64,000 bases of DNA from Pascua guehoae (taxonomy: Eukaryota; Basidiomycota; Tremellomycetes; Trichosporonales; Trichosporonaceae): positions 67,617 through 131,616 of the forward strand of contig BCJX01000003.1 in assembly GCA_001600415.1 (NCBI GenBank). Reading direction: 5' to 3'. Below the pieces are notes generated by a model. The model had not been told where the DNA came from. It was given only the letters and a program-made list of their open reading frames with translations, and ran no database searches. Positions 44,962-55,584 of this stretch are shown one piece after another; position 1 is the first letter of the stretch; the number at the start of each line of letters is the position of its first letter. A program made the position numbers and the translations under genes.

Positions 44962-46757
44962 GTCAGTGTTGCAAGTCGTCGTCATGGTGTTGGTGGTGGT
45001 GGTCGGACGGTTGACTTTGACGCGAGATATTTATCGACGCGACCCGATGGACATGGACGTGTGCAGCCTGCAGCCTGCAGTTGCATGCCAACGATGATCG
45101 AACCATACAGCCAGCAGTGCAACTTGCGTTTTGCTCGGAATCAATAACATCGTACCACCAGGGGGGGCAATCAGGGACCACGAGATGCTATTCAGGGAAC
45201 ATTTTTTGGTGCTGAAAATCTCTGCGTGTGTGTGTGGTTCCTGAAGACAGGCTGGCTGGAAAAATGTGGGTCGCGCCTCCTAATCTCCCCGCTCCCACTG
45301 GTCTGCAGACAACACCAACAATGCAGAATCCAACTCCTGCACCCCTGCCTCCCTGCAGCTCCCTGCCTCCCTGCCTCCCTACGCAAGCTGGCACCTGGCA
45401 CACGTCTCAGCCGGCTCAGCCTCCAGCCTGCCCATGCACCTCCTGCCTCCTGTCCGCTGCCGCCTCGTGCCCGCCCGTGCTGCCCCGCACACGACGCCCA
45501 CGCCCACGCCGTATCATATCGGACCGGCACCACGCGGGCCCTGCACGCCGGAAACGTCTCGGGAAATGTCGATGAACCGCACCGCGAGCACAGAGACGTT
45601 TTCGACGTTTCCCGGGTGGCTGCGACATGCCACTTGCGACTTGCGACTTGCCGCACATGCCTGGGCTGTGCATGCCATCTGGGCTGTGCTCGCTGTGCGA
45701 CTGTGACAGATACACTCGACGCGATTGACGCGCACCCCGACTCCCACTCTCATGTCGCACGGTGGCGCGCAGAGAGCACGTCCGAGCATCGCGTTCATCG
45801 TTCCATCGTCGCATTCTTGGTCACGCGGCCGCACTATGACAGTAGCTTGCTCCAGTTGCTCCACTCGACGCGGCTGGCCAATGTAAGGCCGTGCAATGGC
45901 CTGGCGGTGACCATCTGGGCCCAGCTTGCCTCTGGGTCGCCTGTAGCTGGGCAGTACAGCTAGCAGCTAGCCTCTAGTGCGCTAGTCGCAAGAGGTGCCG
46001 AGGGGGTTGCACTAACAGCGGCCCGATTTGCATCGTACCACTGTGATCATCTGGCAGGACTGGAACAGAGGCTGGGAAGAAGGCTAAGCAGGTTGAAAGC
46101 AGGTTGATTTGGACTAGGATGCGGGTCTAGATATCCAGATGCCACGATGCCACGATGCCACGATGCCACCATGCCACTGCAGCAGACGACTAGGATGATG
46201 TGCGACGGTGGGCCAACAAGACGCCGTAATTGTAGGCCTGCAGGCTGGAGGGCCACATCAGCACCTGGCAGCTGGATGGCACGAAACGGCTGATGGCCAT
46301 CCGTTGTTTGTGTTGCCTTTGCACACGTTGCCGAGGCAGAGCTGGCGAGCTGGCACAGCTGACAGAGACAACATGACAATCGCCACTCACCCAAATGCCC
46401 ATTGCGAGGCAAGCGGACATCAAGTGACTCTCCGTCAGCCAGCCAGTGGATGGATGGAGGTAGCGGAATCAAATTGGGGACTTGTCGGTGGTGTGCGATG
46501 AAGACGTCTTGATCTCGGTCCGGGCCATTCTCACTTAGCCGGCCCCCCCCCCCCCCGGCAAAGCGGCGCAAAGAGACGCACCCATTCCCCCAACGGCCAA
46601 CTGGAGACTGGAGACTGCACACTGCACACAGAGTGACAGAGTGAGCCGGGCGCAGCGGGCACCACTACTCTGCTAACTCCAGTTCAAGACCATCAACCTC
46701 TTTCAACCAACAACCAACCCTCTTTACATCTCTCCAAACCCCCAATCACCATAAACC
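44962..46757. other. divergent promoter region ERG1 / PEX1, 1.8 kb
   Basis: A 245-codon plus-strand ORF (45226-45963) crosses most of it, but it is Cys/Pro/His-rich with no domain, so I do not call it. The region carries an 8-bp tandem repeat GATGCCAC (46138-46177) and a 14-base C run (46543-46556). Confidence 0.5.
46138..46177. repeat. 8-bp tandem repeat (GATGCCAC)5
   Basis: Five units, the last with one change (CATGCCAC). Confidence 0.85.
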
Positions 46758-49700
46758 ATGGCACGCAAAGCAGCGGTAAAATACCGCTCCCTCCGCTCAA
46801 ACCTCGTCCACCTCCCCCTCTCCCTCTATGCCTCCTTGGCACAATCCCAAACGGTGCGTGTTCCCACAACCGACTGCGCGACGAGGCATACCCAAGCAAG
46901 ACCCCAGTCCCCCCCACCCGACCAGAGTCGGACCACACTTGGGTCCAAAGTGTACGGCCTCCAAAGACCCCGTGACTAACCTGCCCCGACCCACATCTCA
47001 CCTCCGTGCTCGCCGTGCATGCCTTGACCATCTCAATCCCAAAGACAAAGACACAAGCTGACCCCCGCAGCGACCGCAAGGAATCGTCCTCCACCTCGCC
47101 CCGCTCGTGCCAGCGTCAAGTAGCCGGCGCGCCCCGCGGCCCGCGTACCTCGGCTGGTCTGGACTAGCCGCCGCAAGCTCCCTCTCGGGTATCGGCGGGA
47201 GCCAGCTCGAGACGCTCGAGGTCGACCCAGAGGTCGCGCTCAACTATGGCTGGGCAGAGGGCACGATCGTGAGTGTCGTCTGAGGGGGGGCAGCCGAGGG
47301 AAGGCGAGGCAGGCGCACGCCCGACGAGGACGTTGGGAGCGAGGCAAGACAACGGGGTGCAGAGCAAAGCGGCACAAAGAACACCCGGTGCTCCTGCTGC
47401 TTCTGCGCCATCTGCGCCCGCGCCCTCTTCCCAGACCCCCGAGCTCCACTACCGCGTTCACACGCACTAACACGCCCAGCTCGAGATCAGCATCATCCAC
47501 AACCCCACAAAGGCGCGGTCTGTCTCGGTCACACCCCTGTCCGCCGACGACTGGGAGATTCTCGTGAGTCCACGCGTCTCTACGGCCGCATGACACAACG
47601 CGCAACCGGGCTTTACTGACGAGGTAGGAACAAAATGCCAACTATCTCGAGAACAACCTCCTCGGCCAGCTTCGTGCGGCGCAGAAGGGCCAGGAGATTG
47701 ATGTGTGGGTCATGGGCCGCACCAAGATCCGCATACGAGTCGGTGAGTGCTTCCTGGGAGTTGCCCCGGCAACAGCCTCCCGGTTACACCCAGCAGCGCG
47801 CTGACACCCAGACGCGACCAACCCGCCGACAACGTCGTCCTCTGTGGTGCTCGTAAACGCCGACACAGAGGTGTATGTGGCCCCTCGTCCGCGCTCGGCG
47901 GCGCCGAGGGAGCAGCCCAAGGCCGTCGAGCTGCCGCAGGGCACGCCGGCCAAGACCAAGAGCGGCAAGGGCAAGGGCACAGCCAAGGAAATGTCGCTGC
48001 GCCTCGTGCCACCTGGTGTCGCAGCCCGGTGGGGGCAGCCTTCCCTTGCTGCCGAGGACAAGCAGGCCGTTGGCGCTGACAGGGCCGCGTTCTGTGCACC
48101 GGGAACACTGGCAAGGCTTCGCTCGAGGCTGGGAAGTGATACCGAGGGCCCGGTCTTTGTCCACCTCCGCCTGAAGAAGGAGGTTCCAGAGGAGTTAGAG
48201 GAAGAACAGCAAGGGGAAGCAGCAGAGGCAGCGGAAGACGAGGAGCCACCCCTCGAGGCGTGGCTCGTTCCCTGGGACGAGATGCCCGTCGGATGCCTCA
48301 CACTCTCGGGCGAGCTTGAGCCAGAGTGGTCCAAGTGGTCCGAGTCTAGGTGGGTCACTTTCTTTCGGTTTACGCTAACCCACCAGAGTCTCTCTCGCGA
48401 CACCAAAGACGTCCAAGGGCAAGGCGAACGGCACACGGACACCGACGACTCTGCTTCTCCCATCAACGGTCCTGTCCACGCTCGCGGGCGTGGACAAGGT
48501 CATCACGGACGCGGTGCGGTATCTGAGCCGCGCGGCTATGACGGGCTACTCGAAGCCGCTGCTCCTTACAGGTGGCAAGGGATCGGGCAAGACGACTATT
48601 GCGCAAGCAATTGGCGAGCGTCTCGAGGCGGACAGGGACATTCTCGCTCAGCTCGTATACCACGACGTGGGGCGCAACGACCCCGAGGCGCGTGTCAACA
48701 CGCTCAAGGAGACAATGTCCAAGTGGGTCGAGGAGGCGGGCAAGGACGCACCGTGTCTGTTGGTACTGGACAATCTCGAACTGGTCCTCGGGCCTGAGAA
48801 CGAATTGTCGGCGTCGTCGAGCCCGGCGATCCTCGCCGAGCACTTTTCGCGCCTCGTGGCCAGTGCAGCGCTCCCGAAGGGTGTAATGGTGCTCGCGACC
48901 GCCACTGGTTCCCAGTCGCTCCACCCGCTCATGACGTCCAAGCACGTGTTTGGCGAGTCGATCAAGATTCCCCCACCGCGGCAGGATACACGGCGCGAGA
49001 TTCTCGAGGCCATTGTCCAGGCGCACGAGGCAGATGGTGCCCACGACGTGCCCCATGTCCACGTTACGGAGCCCACGGCATTGGACTATGTCACGCTTGC
49101 GACCATGACCGAGGGATACTCTGCGAGCGATCTCAACGACCTCGTGACGGGCGCGGCGCAGCAGTCGATGATCCGCTGCGCGCGCAGCGTGGATGACACC
49201 GAGTCGCCGCACCTCTCGATGGACGACTTTGTCGCTGCCCAGGAGGCGTTTACGCCGTTTTCGCTGCGCGGCGTGTCACTCCAAAAGTCGGACGTGCGGT
49301 GGTCCGACATTGGCGGCCTGCACGATGCGCGCCAGATTCTCCGTGAGACCCTCGAGTGGCCCACAAAGTATGCGCGCATCTTTGCAAACTGTCCGCTCCG
49401 TCTCCGCTCTGGTCTCCTCCTGTACGGCTACCCGGGTTGCGGCAAGACGCTGCTCGCGTCGGCGGTCGCACGCGAGTGTGGTCTCAACTTTATCAGCGTC
49501 AAGGGCCCAGAGATTCTCAACAAGTATATTGGTGCCTCGGAGCAGTCGGTGCGCGATCTCTTTGAGCGCGCGAGCGCTGCCAAGCCGTGTGTACTCTTCT
49601 TTGACGAGTTTGACTCGATTGCCCCCAAGCGGTGAGTTTTCCTTGCGTGCATTATGCGCAGCGCTGACTGTGTATAGTGGCCACGACAGCACGGGTGTGA

Positions 49701-50616
49701 CGGACCGCGTCGTCAACCAGATGCTCACGGAAATGGACGGTGCCGAAGGCCTCGACGGCGTCTACGTTCTCGCAGCCACGAGCCGGCCCGACTTGATTGA
49801 CCCTGCGCTTCTGCGTCCCGGCCGTCTGGACAAGAGCATCATCTGCGACATGCCAAGCAAGATGGACCGCGTCGAGATTCTGCAGAGCTTTACGAAAAAG
49901 CTCCACGTCTCGCCGTCTGTCGACTTTGAGCAGCTCGCAGATGACACCGAGGGCTTTTCTGGTGCCGACCTCCAGGCGCTCGTGTACAATGCGCACTTGG
50001 ATGTCGTGCACTCGGTCCTGAACAAGGAGGACGAGAAGAGCGCGGGTAAAGGCAAGGGCAAGGAGAAGGAGAAGGAGGGCAGTGGCAAGGGCAAGGGCAA
50101 GGCGACCGAGGACAGCGGCAAGGGCAAGGGAAAGCAGAATGGATCAGCGACGCCAAATGGCAACGGTCCAAAGGTCCCCTTCCGCCAGCTCCAGCCCGAC
50201 GAGGCACCCACAACGTCGGCCACGCGCGCCGCCTTTGCAGAGCGTGTAAGTGTTGTCGGGGGAGCAGTTGGCCCCCCTGCGCCGAGCTAGGATAAGAAAC
50301 ATCCCGCTGACAACCCAGATTGAGACCATTGTCACCTCGACCACACCCCACGCGGCCGACGACACCGAGGTCGAGAAGAAGGAGATGCCGACGCCGCTCA
50401 TCGAGGAACGCCATCTGCGCCTGTCGCTCATGAACACGCGCCCCTCGGTGCCGCCCAAGGAGCGCGCGCGCTTTGCTCGCATGTGAGTCGCCATGGATTG
50501 TGGGCTTTGGGCAAGAGCTGACGCGCAGATACCACTCGTTTGTGTCGGACCGTGACGGAAGCATGCCCAACGGCGACATGGGCCACGAGACGGGCACGCG
50601 TGTGTCGCTGGCATGA
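46758..50616 (+). CDS. PEX1: peroxisomal biogenesis AAA-ATPase PEX1
   Basis: With Pex6 forms the hexameric motor that pulls ubiquitinated receptor Pex5 from the peroxisome membrane. Nine exons, 46758-46853, 47071-47268, 47480-47563, 47628-47742, 47812-48349, 48387-49631, 49678-50245, 50319-50482 and 50529-50616, join in frame to 1,031 residues. The N-terminal PEX1 N-domain contains [14 protein letters not shown] and VYVAPRPR. The D1 ATPase has Walker [15 protein letters not shown] and a weak Walker [12 protein letters not shown] lacking the second acid, as usual in Pex1 D1. D2 is intact: [28 protein letters not shown], and an arginine-finger region ending [12 protein letters not shown] Lys/Gly/Glu low-complexity stretch ([10 protein letters not shown] and similar) follows D2. 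Identity is certain. Confidence 0.96.
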
Positions 50617-52202
50617 GCGTGAGCGCGAGCGTGTCGTGAGCGTGAGCGAGGGCTGCAGCGTCACGAGTACGCGTGCAGTTGTGTACAGGGTGTGCATGAG
50701 AACAAATGCGGATGTGCGAATCTGCCATGTGAACATTTGGGTCACGGAGTGGAAGGATATAGTGGGCGTGTAGTCTGGGTTGTGTCCTTAGATCGTCGGA
50801 CATGTGGGCGAATGCATACACCTTGGGAACTTGGAAATGGGCCGCGGGACAAGACTCGTGAGTAGGTAGTGCACAGTTGAGTACACGGTGTGGAACATGC
50901 GCCTCACGGCCCAGCCTGGCTAGCCTGGTGCAGAAGGGTAACAAAGTTTGAGACTGCCAGTTTGAGCAGGGGTGCAGGCATGGCTTGGGTATTTAGGATT
51001 GGTGGCGTCGCAAACAAGGCCGCCACGCTTCAGACACTTGATCCATCCAGCAGAGGGACTGCTATAACTACGGGCTCCTGTACTCGACCCGGGGCCCGTC
51101 TCAAATCCCGGGCTTGGACGGACCCCCGCCGTCCGGGGACCGCCGCCATTCTTGCGCTCGAGGCAGCCACAACCCCACCACCCTAACCCATAATAATTAC
51201 CCCCGATGCCGCACTCGATGGCGATGCAGACGATGGCCGGCGTCGTGAGCTGTACGCTCCAGGCCTAGTGAAGGGCAGCCCTCCGTTGTCCCGTCGACCA
51301 AATCCGCAAGGCAGGATGAGCTCTGGGTTGCGCGACGAGGTGCGGGTGGTATTGTTGGTGCGCTGATACTAGGGGTAGACCGGGACAGAACCTCGTGTGT
51401 CCGCGACTTGGTGGGATGGGCAGAAGTAACGCCAGTAGAGTCGACTTGACTCGAGCGCAAGTTTCTTGGGTTGGAGAGGGGCGAGGACGGGTGATATTGA
51501 TCGGGGGTAGGGAAACGTGCCGAGGGGCCAAAACGCAATACGGCCTGTGTCGACTTTGACATGGCCACCTAGTAGGTAGCAACTGGATGCCAATGATGTC
51601 AACTGCGTACTTTGTTCGGGCTGTGAAGGTAGAGTATGATCCAACGTCGTCTGAAGCTGCGACGGCGTCTTCAAGTATCCCCTCTCTACCTGACCTAGCC
51701 CAAGTCGCCTAGCCCAAGTCGAGTCTTGATGTGCACGCAAGCATTCACGCATTCAAAGAACACGCGAGGTGATAGCCCATACCACCAAGGCCGTACTTAG
51801 GGCGCGCCGTATTTTTGGTCCATGATATCGGTCTGCCTGGTGGCGGTTACGGCATCTCGGCACCGTGCCAATAGAGTACCGCCTCCAGAGCATGTTCGAC
51901 CACCACGCGTTGTCGAGTTGCGAGAATTGTCCATCAGCGTGTAGCCTCGGCTTTTCATCGCCACGGGGTGTAAAGTGGCACGGATCTGAAGCTCTAAGCT
52001 CTTTGCGGCTGAAAAAGGGGTTCTGTAAAGACGTCAGTGTGGGAAGTGTGTGGACGCCAAAGCCCGGGGATGAGAATGTCTCGCTCGTCCTGCGTTCAAA
52101 CTGTGCTTTGCTTTCCGAGACAAGCGGGCCTCCCAAGGGTCAACAACACCAGTCTGTGCAGCCCTGCCTCGGACAGCCGGGGACAAAGGAAAAAGGTAGG
52201 TT
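50617..52202. other. intergenic region downstream of PEX1
   Basis: About 1.6 kb without a gene I can support. ORFs of 70-127 codons occur on both strands with no domain, signal peptide or splice continuity. Confidence 0.45.
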
Positions 52203-52284
52203 CTCTCTGTCGGAGAGTTGAACTCCGCTCTCCCGCGAGCACGTGGTGACAAGCGAGCATACTAAACCGATATACGAACAGAGA
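52203..52284 (-). tRNA. tRNA-Asp (GTC) with 9-nt intron
   Basis: On the minus strand the acceptor TCTCTGT pairs fully with ACAGAGA, and discriminator G73 is the aspartate identity base. The D arm GTATATCGGTTTAGTAT matches eukaryotic tRNA-Asp. The anticodon stem CTCGC pairs with GCGGG around TT-GTC-A, and the T arm is CGGAG/CTCCG with loop TTCAACT. Ten bases between A37 and base 39 leave a 9-nt intron. TTTTT follows downstream on the minus strand. Confidence 0.85.
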
Positions 52285-52680
52285 TTACATCAATCCTCCT
52301 ATGACCTCATACTGTGTCTTAGTCCATCCCGAAGGGATTGGGCTCGGAGGTTGTATGTTGTGTTTGTGTCGGTATGACGTCGCACTATCCCGAGCCGAGG
52401 GGAGAGGCTGTGTCATGTCACAAGGCGCCATACCGAGGGGCGTGGGAAGAAGAGAGGGTGGTGAATGGGGTGGGAAGAAGATACGAACAGAGATGGTGTT
52501 TAGAAATGTGGGATGCGACTCTGGCTGCTCGACAGCGTCGAACCCTTTTGCTGTACGTCCAAGTGTAATGGAGGGGAAGACTCGTTGGCCCTCGTTTTGC
52601 TTTGCGTCCAACATGAGTCATGGAGGGGAAGACTCGTTGGCCGTCGCTCGAGCTAGAGCAGGCGTGTAGAGAGCTGCAAC

Positions 52681-52698
52681 TTTTTTTTTTTTTTTTTT
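52681..52698. repeat. 18-base T homopolymer
   Basis: Uninterrupted T run in the gene-poor region. Confidence 0.9.
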
Positions 52699-54141
52699 AC
52701 AGCAAGGGGCCTCTCGTAGCCGCCGTGCTTTGGCATCGGCTTAGCGGGGAGGGTTGGTTTGTGGCCTGTCGATCAGCCCAGATGCCTCTTTGAAATGCGA
52801 TTCGGAGTGGTCAGTCGTCCATGAGGATTCTGTCACAACGTCACTGCCACTTTTTGCGACCTGGCGGCCTGGGGCCGGCACCTCGATGGTTTCTTCTCAG
52901 TCAAATGAATGACACTGTACAGCGGTTAATTTCCTCTACTCTACCCACCGCTTAAACCATCCTGTCCAAGCCAAACTCGCTCGCTTCGGCTGATATTCTT
53001 TGTGTACAGGGATGACCCAACCTCACGAAGAAGCACCGAAGCGTCGCGTACGACGCAATATTTGCAACGGCGCCACAAAGATATTTTCTACAGCATTGCA
53101 GCAAGTGTCCCCACGAGGTCTACTTCGGAGAATACTAGTTGACAAGTTGCGAGATTTTCGGCATGGCCTCGGTCGTTGCTACAGTATGTATGCCACAATG
53201 TTGTGCGCCACTCCATTCCAACCACAAGAGCCAGAACATGGTGGCCCCTCTGCACCCCTCCGCTCGCTCGATGCGGGCCGGCGTGGTGGTGGAACCAAGA
53301 ACTCACGCGCATGTAGAGGGTGCCCCATAGGACCCCATTCGGTATTCAGCCAAAGTTGGTGCTAACGACTACACCATCACGCGACCGACGCCGAGGACCA
53401 ACACGAGAGGCATACTCGGGCTCCAACGTCTGGGAATCAGAGCATTTCATCTAGGACGCAGGTGAAAATGGAACAAACTGCGTCCCACGCATAAACCCGA
53501 CCTCTGGAGGCTCCACAAAACAAACCTCGACCAGGTCTGTTCCGCCACTTTAATCCTCACGGAACGCGAGGGCACGTTGGGCTCTTACAATTGCGCGTTG
53601 GTCGCTTCGGTGCGCCGGATCGCTTGCCCTCGTCGCACCGACAAAGGACGGATGGAACCCGGAGATGCCCAGTTCTGTGGGCATGAGGGGGGTGTTTTGT
53701 GGCCAGACAGTGCTGGCCGCTGGGAGAGGTTAAATGTAGCCACGACCGAACGCGCCAACTGAAACTGAAACACGCGTCCCACGTTATGCCTCCTGGCACG
53801 ATCACGTTTGGACGCGACGAACAACGGCTATCCGAAATAAGCTATTATGGTTAACCCCACATTGCGGATCGCGGGCGAGTGTGCCCGCCAAGGGAGCGGT
53901 CCGCTGCTCGCTCGGAAGCGTGTCCAACTGAGGCCCTGAGGGCGAGTGTGGCATGGTCTGAGTGTGGCGTGGTGTCGGTGAGTCAATGTGGCGGGGCGAG
54001 GACCAACGTGTGTTCTCGTCTGACCCAGCATCAAGGCAGATAGTTGCAATTGAGAGGGTGGGTGCAGACTGTACGTTCCGTCTGCTGGGACGCCCCAAGT
54101 GACCTCTCCCCACCAGTCGCGCCAGGTAGGACCGGATGACA

Positions 54142-54149
54142 TATTTAAA
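54142..54149 (+). promoter_or_regulatory. TATA-like box of SH3-like paralogue
   Basis: TATTTAAA lies 140 bases before the ATG at 54282, matching the spacing of the TATA box in front of the first copy. Confidence 0.55.
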
Positions 54150-54281
54150 GGACACCCGGGGGGCTCTATTCTCTACACCCCCCGCCCACACTTGCCCTGT
54201 CTCTTAATCCACCTAGTGAGCTCTAGCCACCTACTCGTCCGTGCTAATTATTTCCAATACCAAGCCCACCCAGACGCAACG

Positions 54282-54712
54282 ATGAAGCTCACCCTCCTCT
54301 CCGCCCTCTTCGCCGTCGCCACCGCCGCCCCCGCGCGACGCCGACACCGACCTCGAGGCCCGCGACGCCAACACCCCCCTCGAGGCCCGCGACCTCCCGT
54401 CCCGCGCGGGCCCCTACCGGATCCTGGGCAACGGCGTCCGCTGCCGGCTCGGCACCCACACCAGTGCCCCCATCCACCGCACGCTCAACGGGGGCACCCT
54501 CGTCAGCGTTCCAGTGCCAGATGGCGGGCGAGAAAATCAACGGCAACCCCGTCTGGGACTGGGTCGGCGACTGCTACGTCACCGACCACTATGTCAATTC
54601 CGGCGGCCAGACGTGGATCCCGGGCGTGCCCCGCTGCGGGGGGAGCGAAGGGTCGTGCCGCAGGTCGTGGATCGAGCCGGAGGGCAGGAGCGATGTCCGG
54701 CCCATCTGCTGA
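54282..54712 (+). pseudogene. secreted SH3-like protein paralogue with two +1 frameshifts
   Basis: Paralogue of the gene at 22278. It begins MKLTLLSALFAVATAA, a signal peptide. The frame then shifts by one extra base in a C run near 54330, after which RDADTDLEARD and RAGPYRILGNGVRCRLG continue the family pattern. A second extra base near 54500 puts the rest in the third frame, with GEKINGNPVWDWVGDCYVTD and a stop at 54710-54712. Both insertions have the same sign, so the net shift is not compensated. The conserved text on both sides argues for recent decay or for sequencing errors rather than an old relic. The dibasic Kex2 site of the first copy is SR here, so processing would differ. Confidence 0.7.
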
Positions 54713-55584
54713 GATGCTCAGTGAGGGGGGCCAGAGATGGGGATAAAATAGGAACTGTAGTAGCGAAATAGGTGGTTGATGGAGTAAATGGGCCCGTATG
54801 AGTATCTTGGCGTACGTGGTAGCTCAGTGAATTGCTTGGGATGTGGAGAGGTTTGCGCGGCTCTCCTTGTGTTGCTCTTCAACCTCGGTAAATGCTAGGT
54901 TTAGGAATTACACCGTGCTTCACTGTTACGGTCACTGTTACGGTCTTGCTCGCCCCTCAATGTCTGCTAAAGCCATGTCCGCCGCCGCCACATGTTCGTC
55001 TGCAACGGCGCCTGTCGCTGCAGCCTCAACGGAGCTTCACATAGTCCACTTCGGGACCTGCTATGGATTCGAAGTCTGGGCCCGCATAGTCTTTCTTTGG
55101 GGCCGAATATAAGTTGTTTACTTTGTCGTGTTGTGTAGAGTTGCTCGCTCCGGCCAGTGTGTATACTCTGTACTCTTCGAGTAAGGCAAGAAACACCACC
55201 TGCCGTCACTTCGTGCGTCTGGTCTGTTGGGCAACCCGCAACATTGCTGACGATTGACTGCTGACGTCAGCATTGTGTATACGTAATCTTCCCTAGACTC
55301 CTCCCTCGTGGACATTACCGCAAGCGGAAATCCGGAGCCTGCAGGCCCGGTGGTCGATGCGGGATCAAATTGGAGCAGGGCATGGGGATGTAAACAAATC
55401 AGGCTGATGCGCCTACTGCAGCTGGTTTCGCGCCTTTCTTTCCGCCCAGTCCACACCACTACTCTCTCTGCTTTCCACGTCTCGGACCTCATTCGCCACA
55501 TCGCTCCCTCACAACTCCCTCCTCCCTCCTCTCCATCCCTCTTTTGGTCCTTCACCCCCTGCTCGCTGTCTCTCCGGCCTCATC
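54713..55584. other. intergenic: promoter region of OPI3
   Basis: No supported gene. A pyrimidine-rich tract of CTCCCTC type (about 55504-55580) lies immediately before the OPI3 start. Confidence 0.5.

Larger units (their letters stand above)
52285..54281. other. gene-poor region between tRNA-Asp and the SH3-like paralogue
   Basis: No supported protein gene. Contains an 18-base T run (52681-52698), a 23-base direct repeat (about 52569 and 52620) and, at its right end, the promoter of the paralogue. Confidence 0.45.

Noticed and set aside
45226..45963. 245-codon plus-strand ORF in the ERG1/PEX1 intergenic region
   Set aside because: Composition is Cys/Pro/His-rich without domain or signal peptide, and it overlaps a second, equally open frame.
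51865..52221. 118-codon plus-strand ORF near tRNA-Asp
   Set aside because: It runs into the tRNA gene on the other strand and has no domain or splice continuity.
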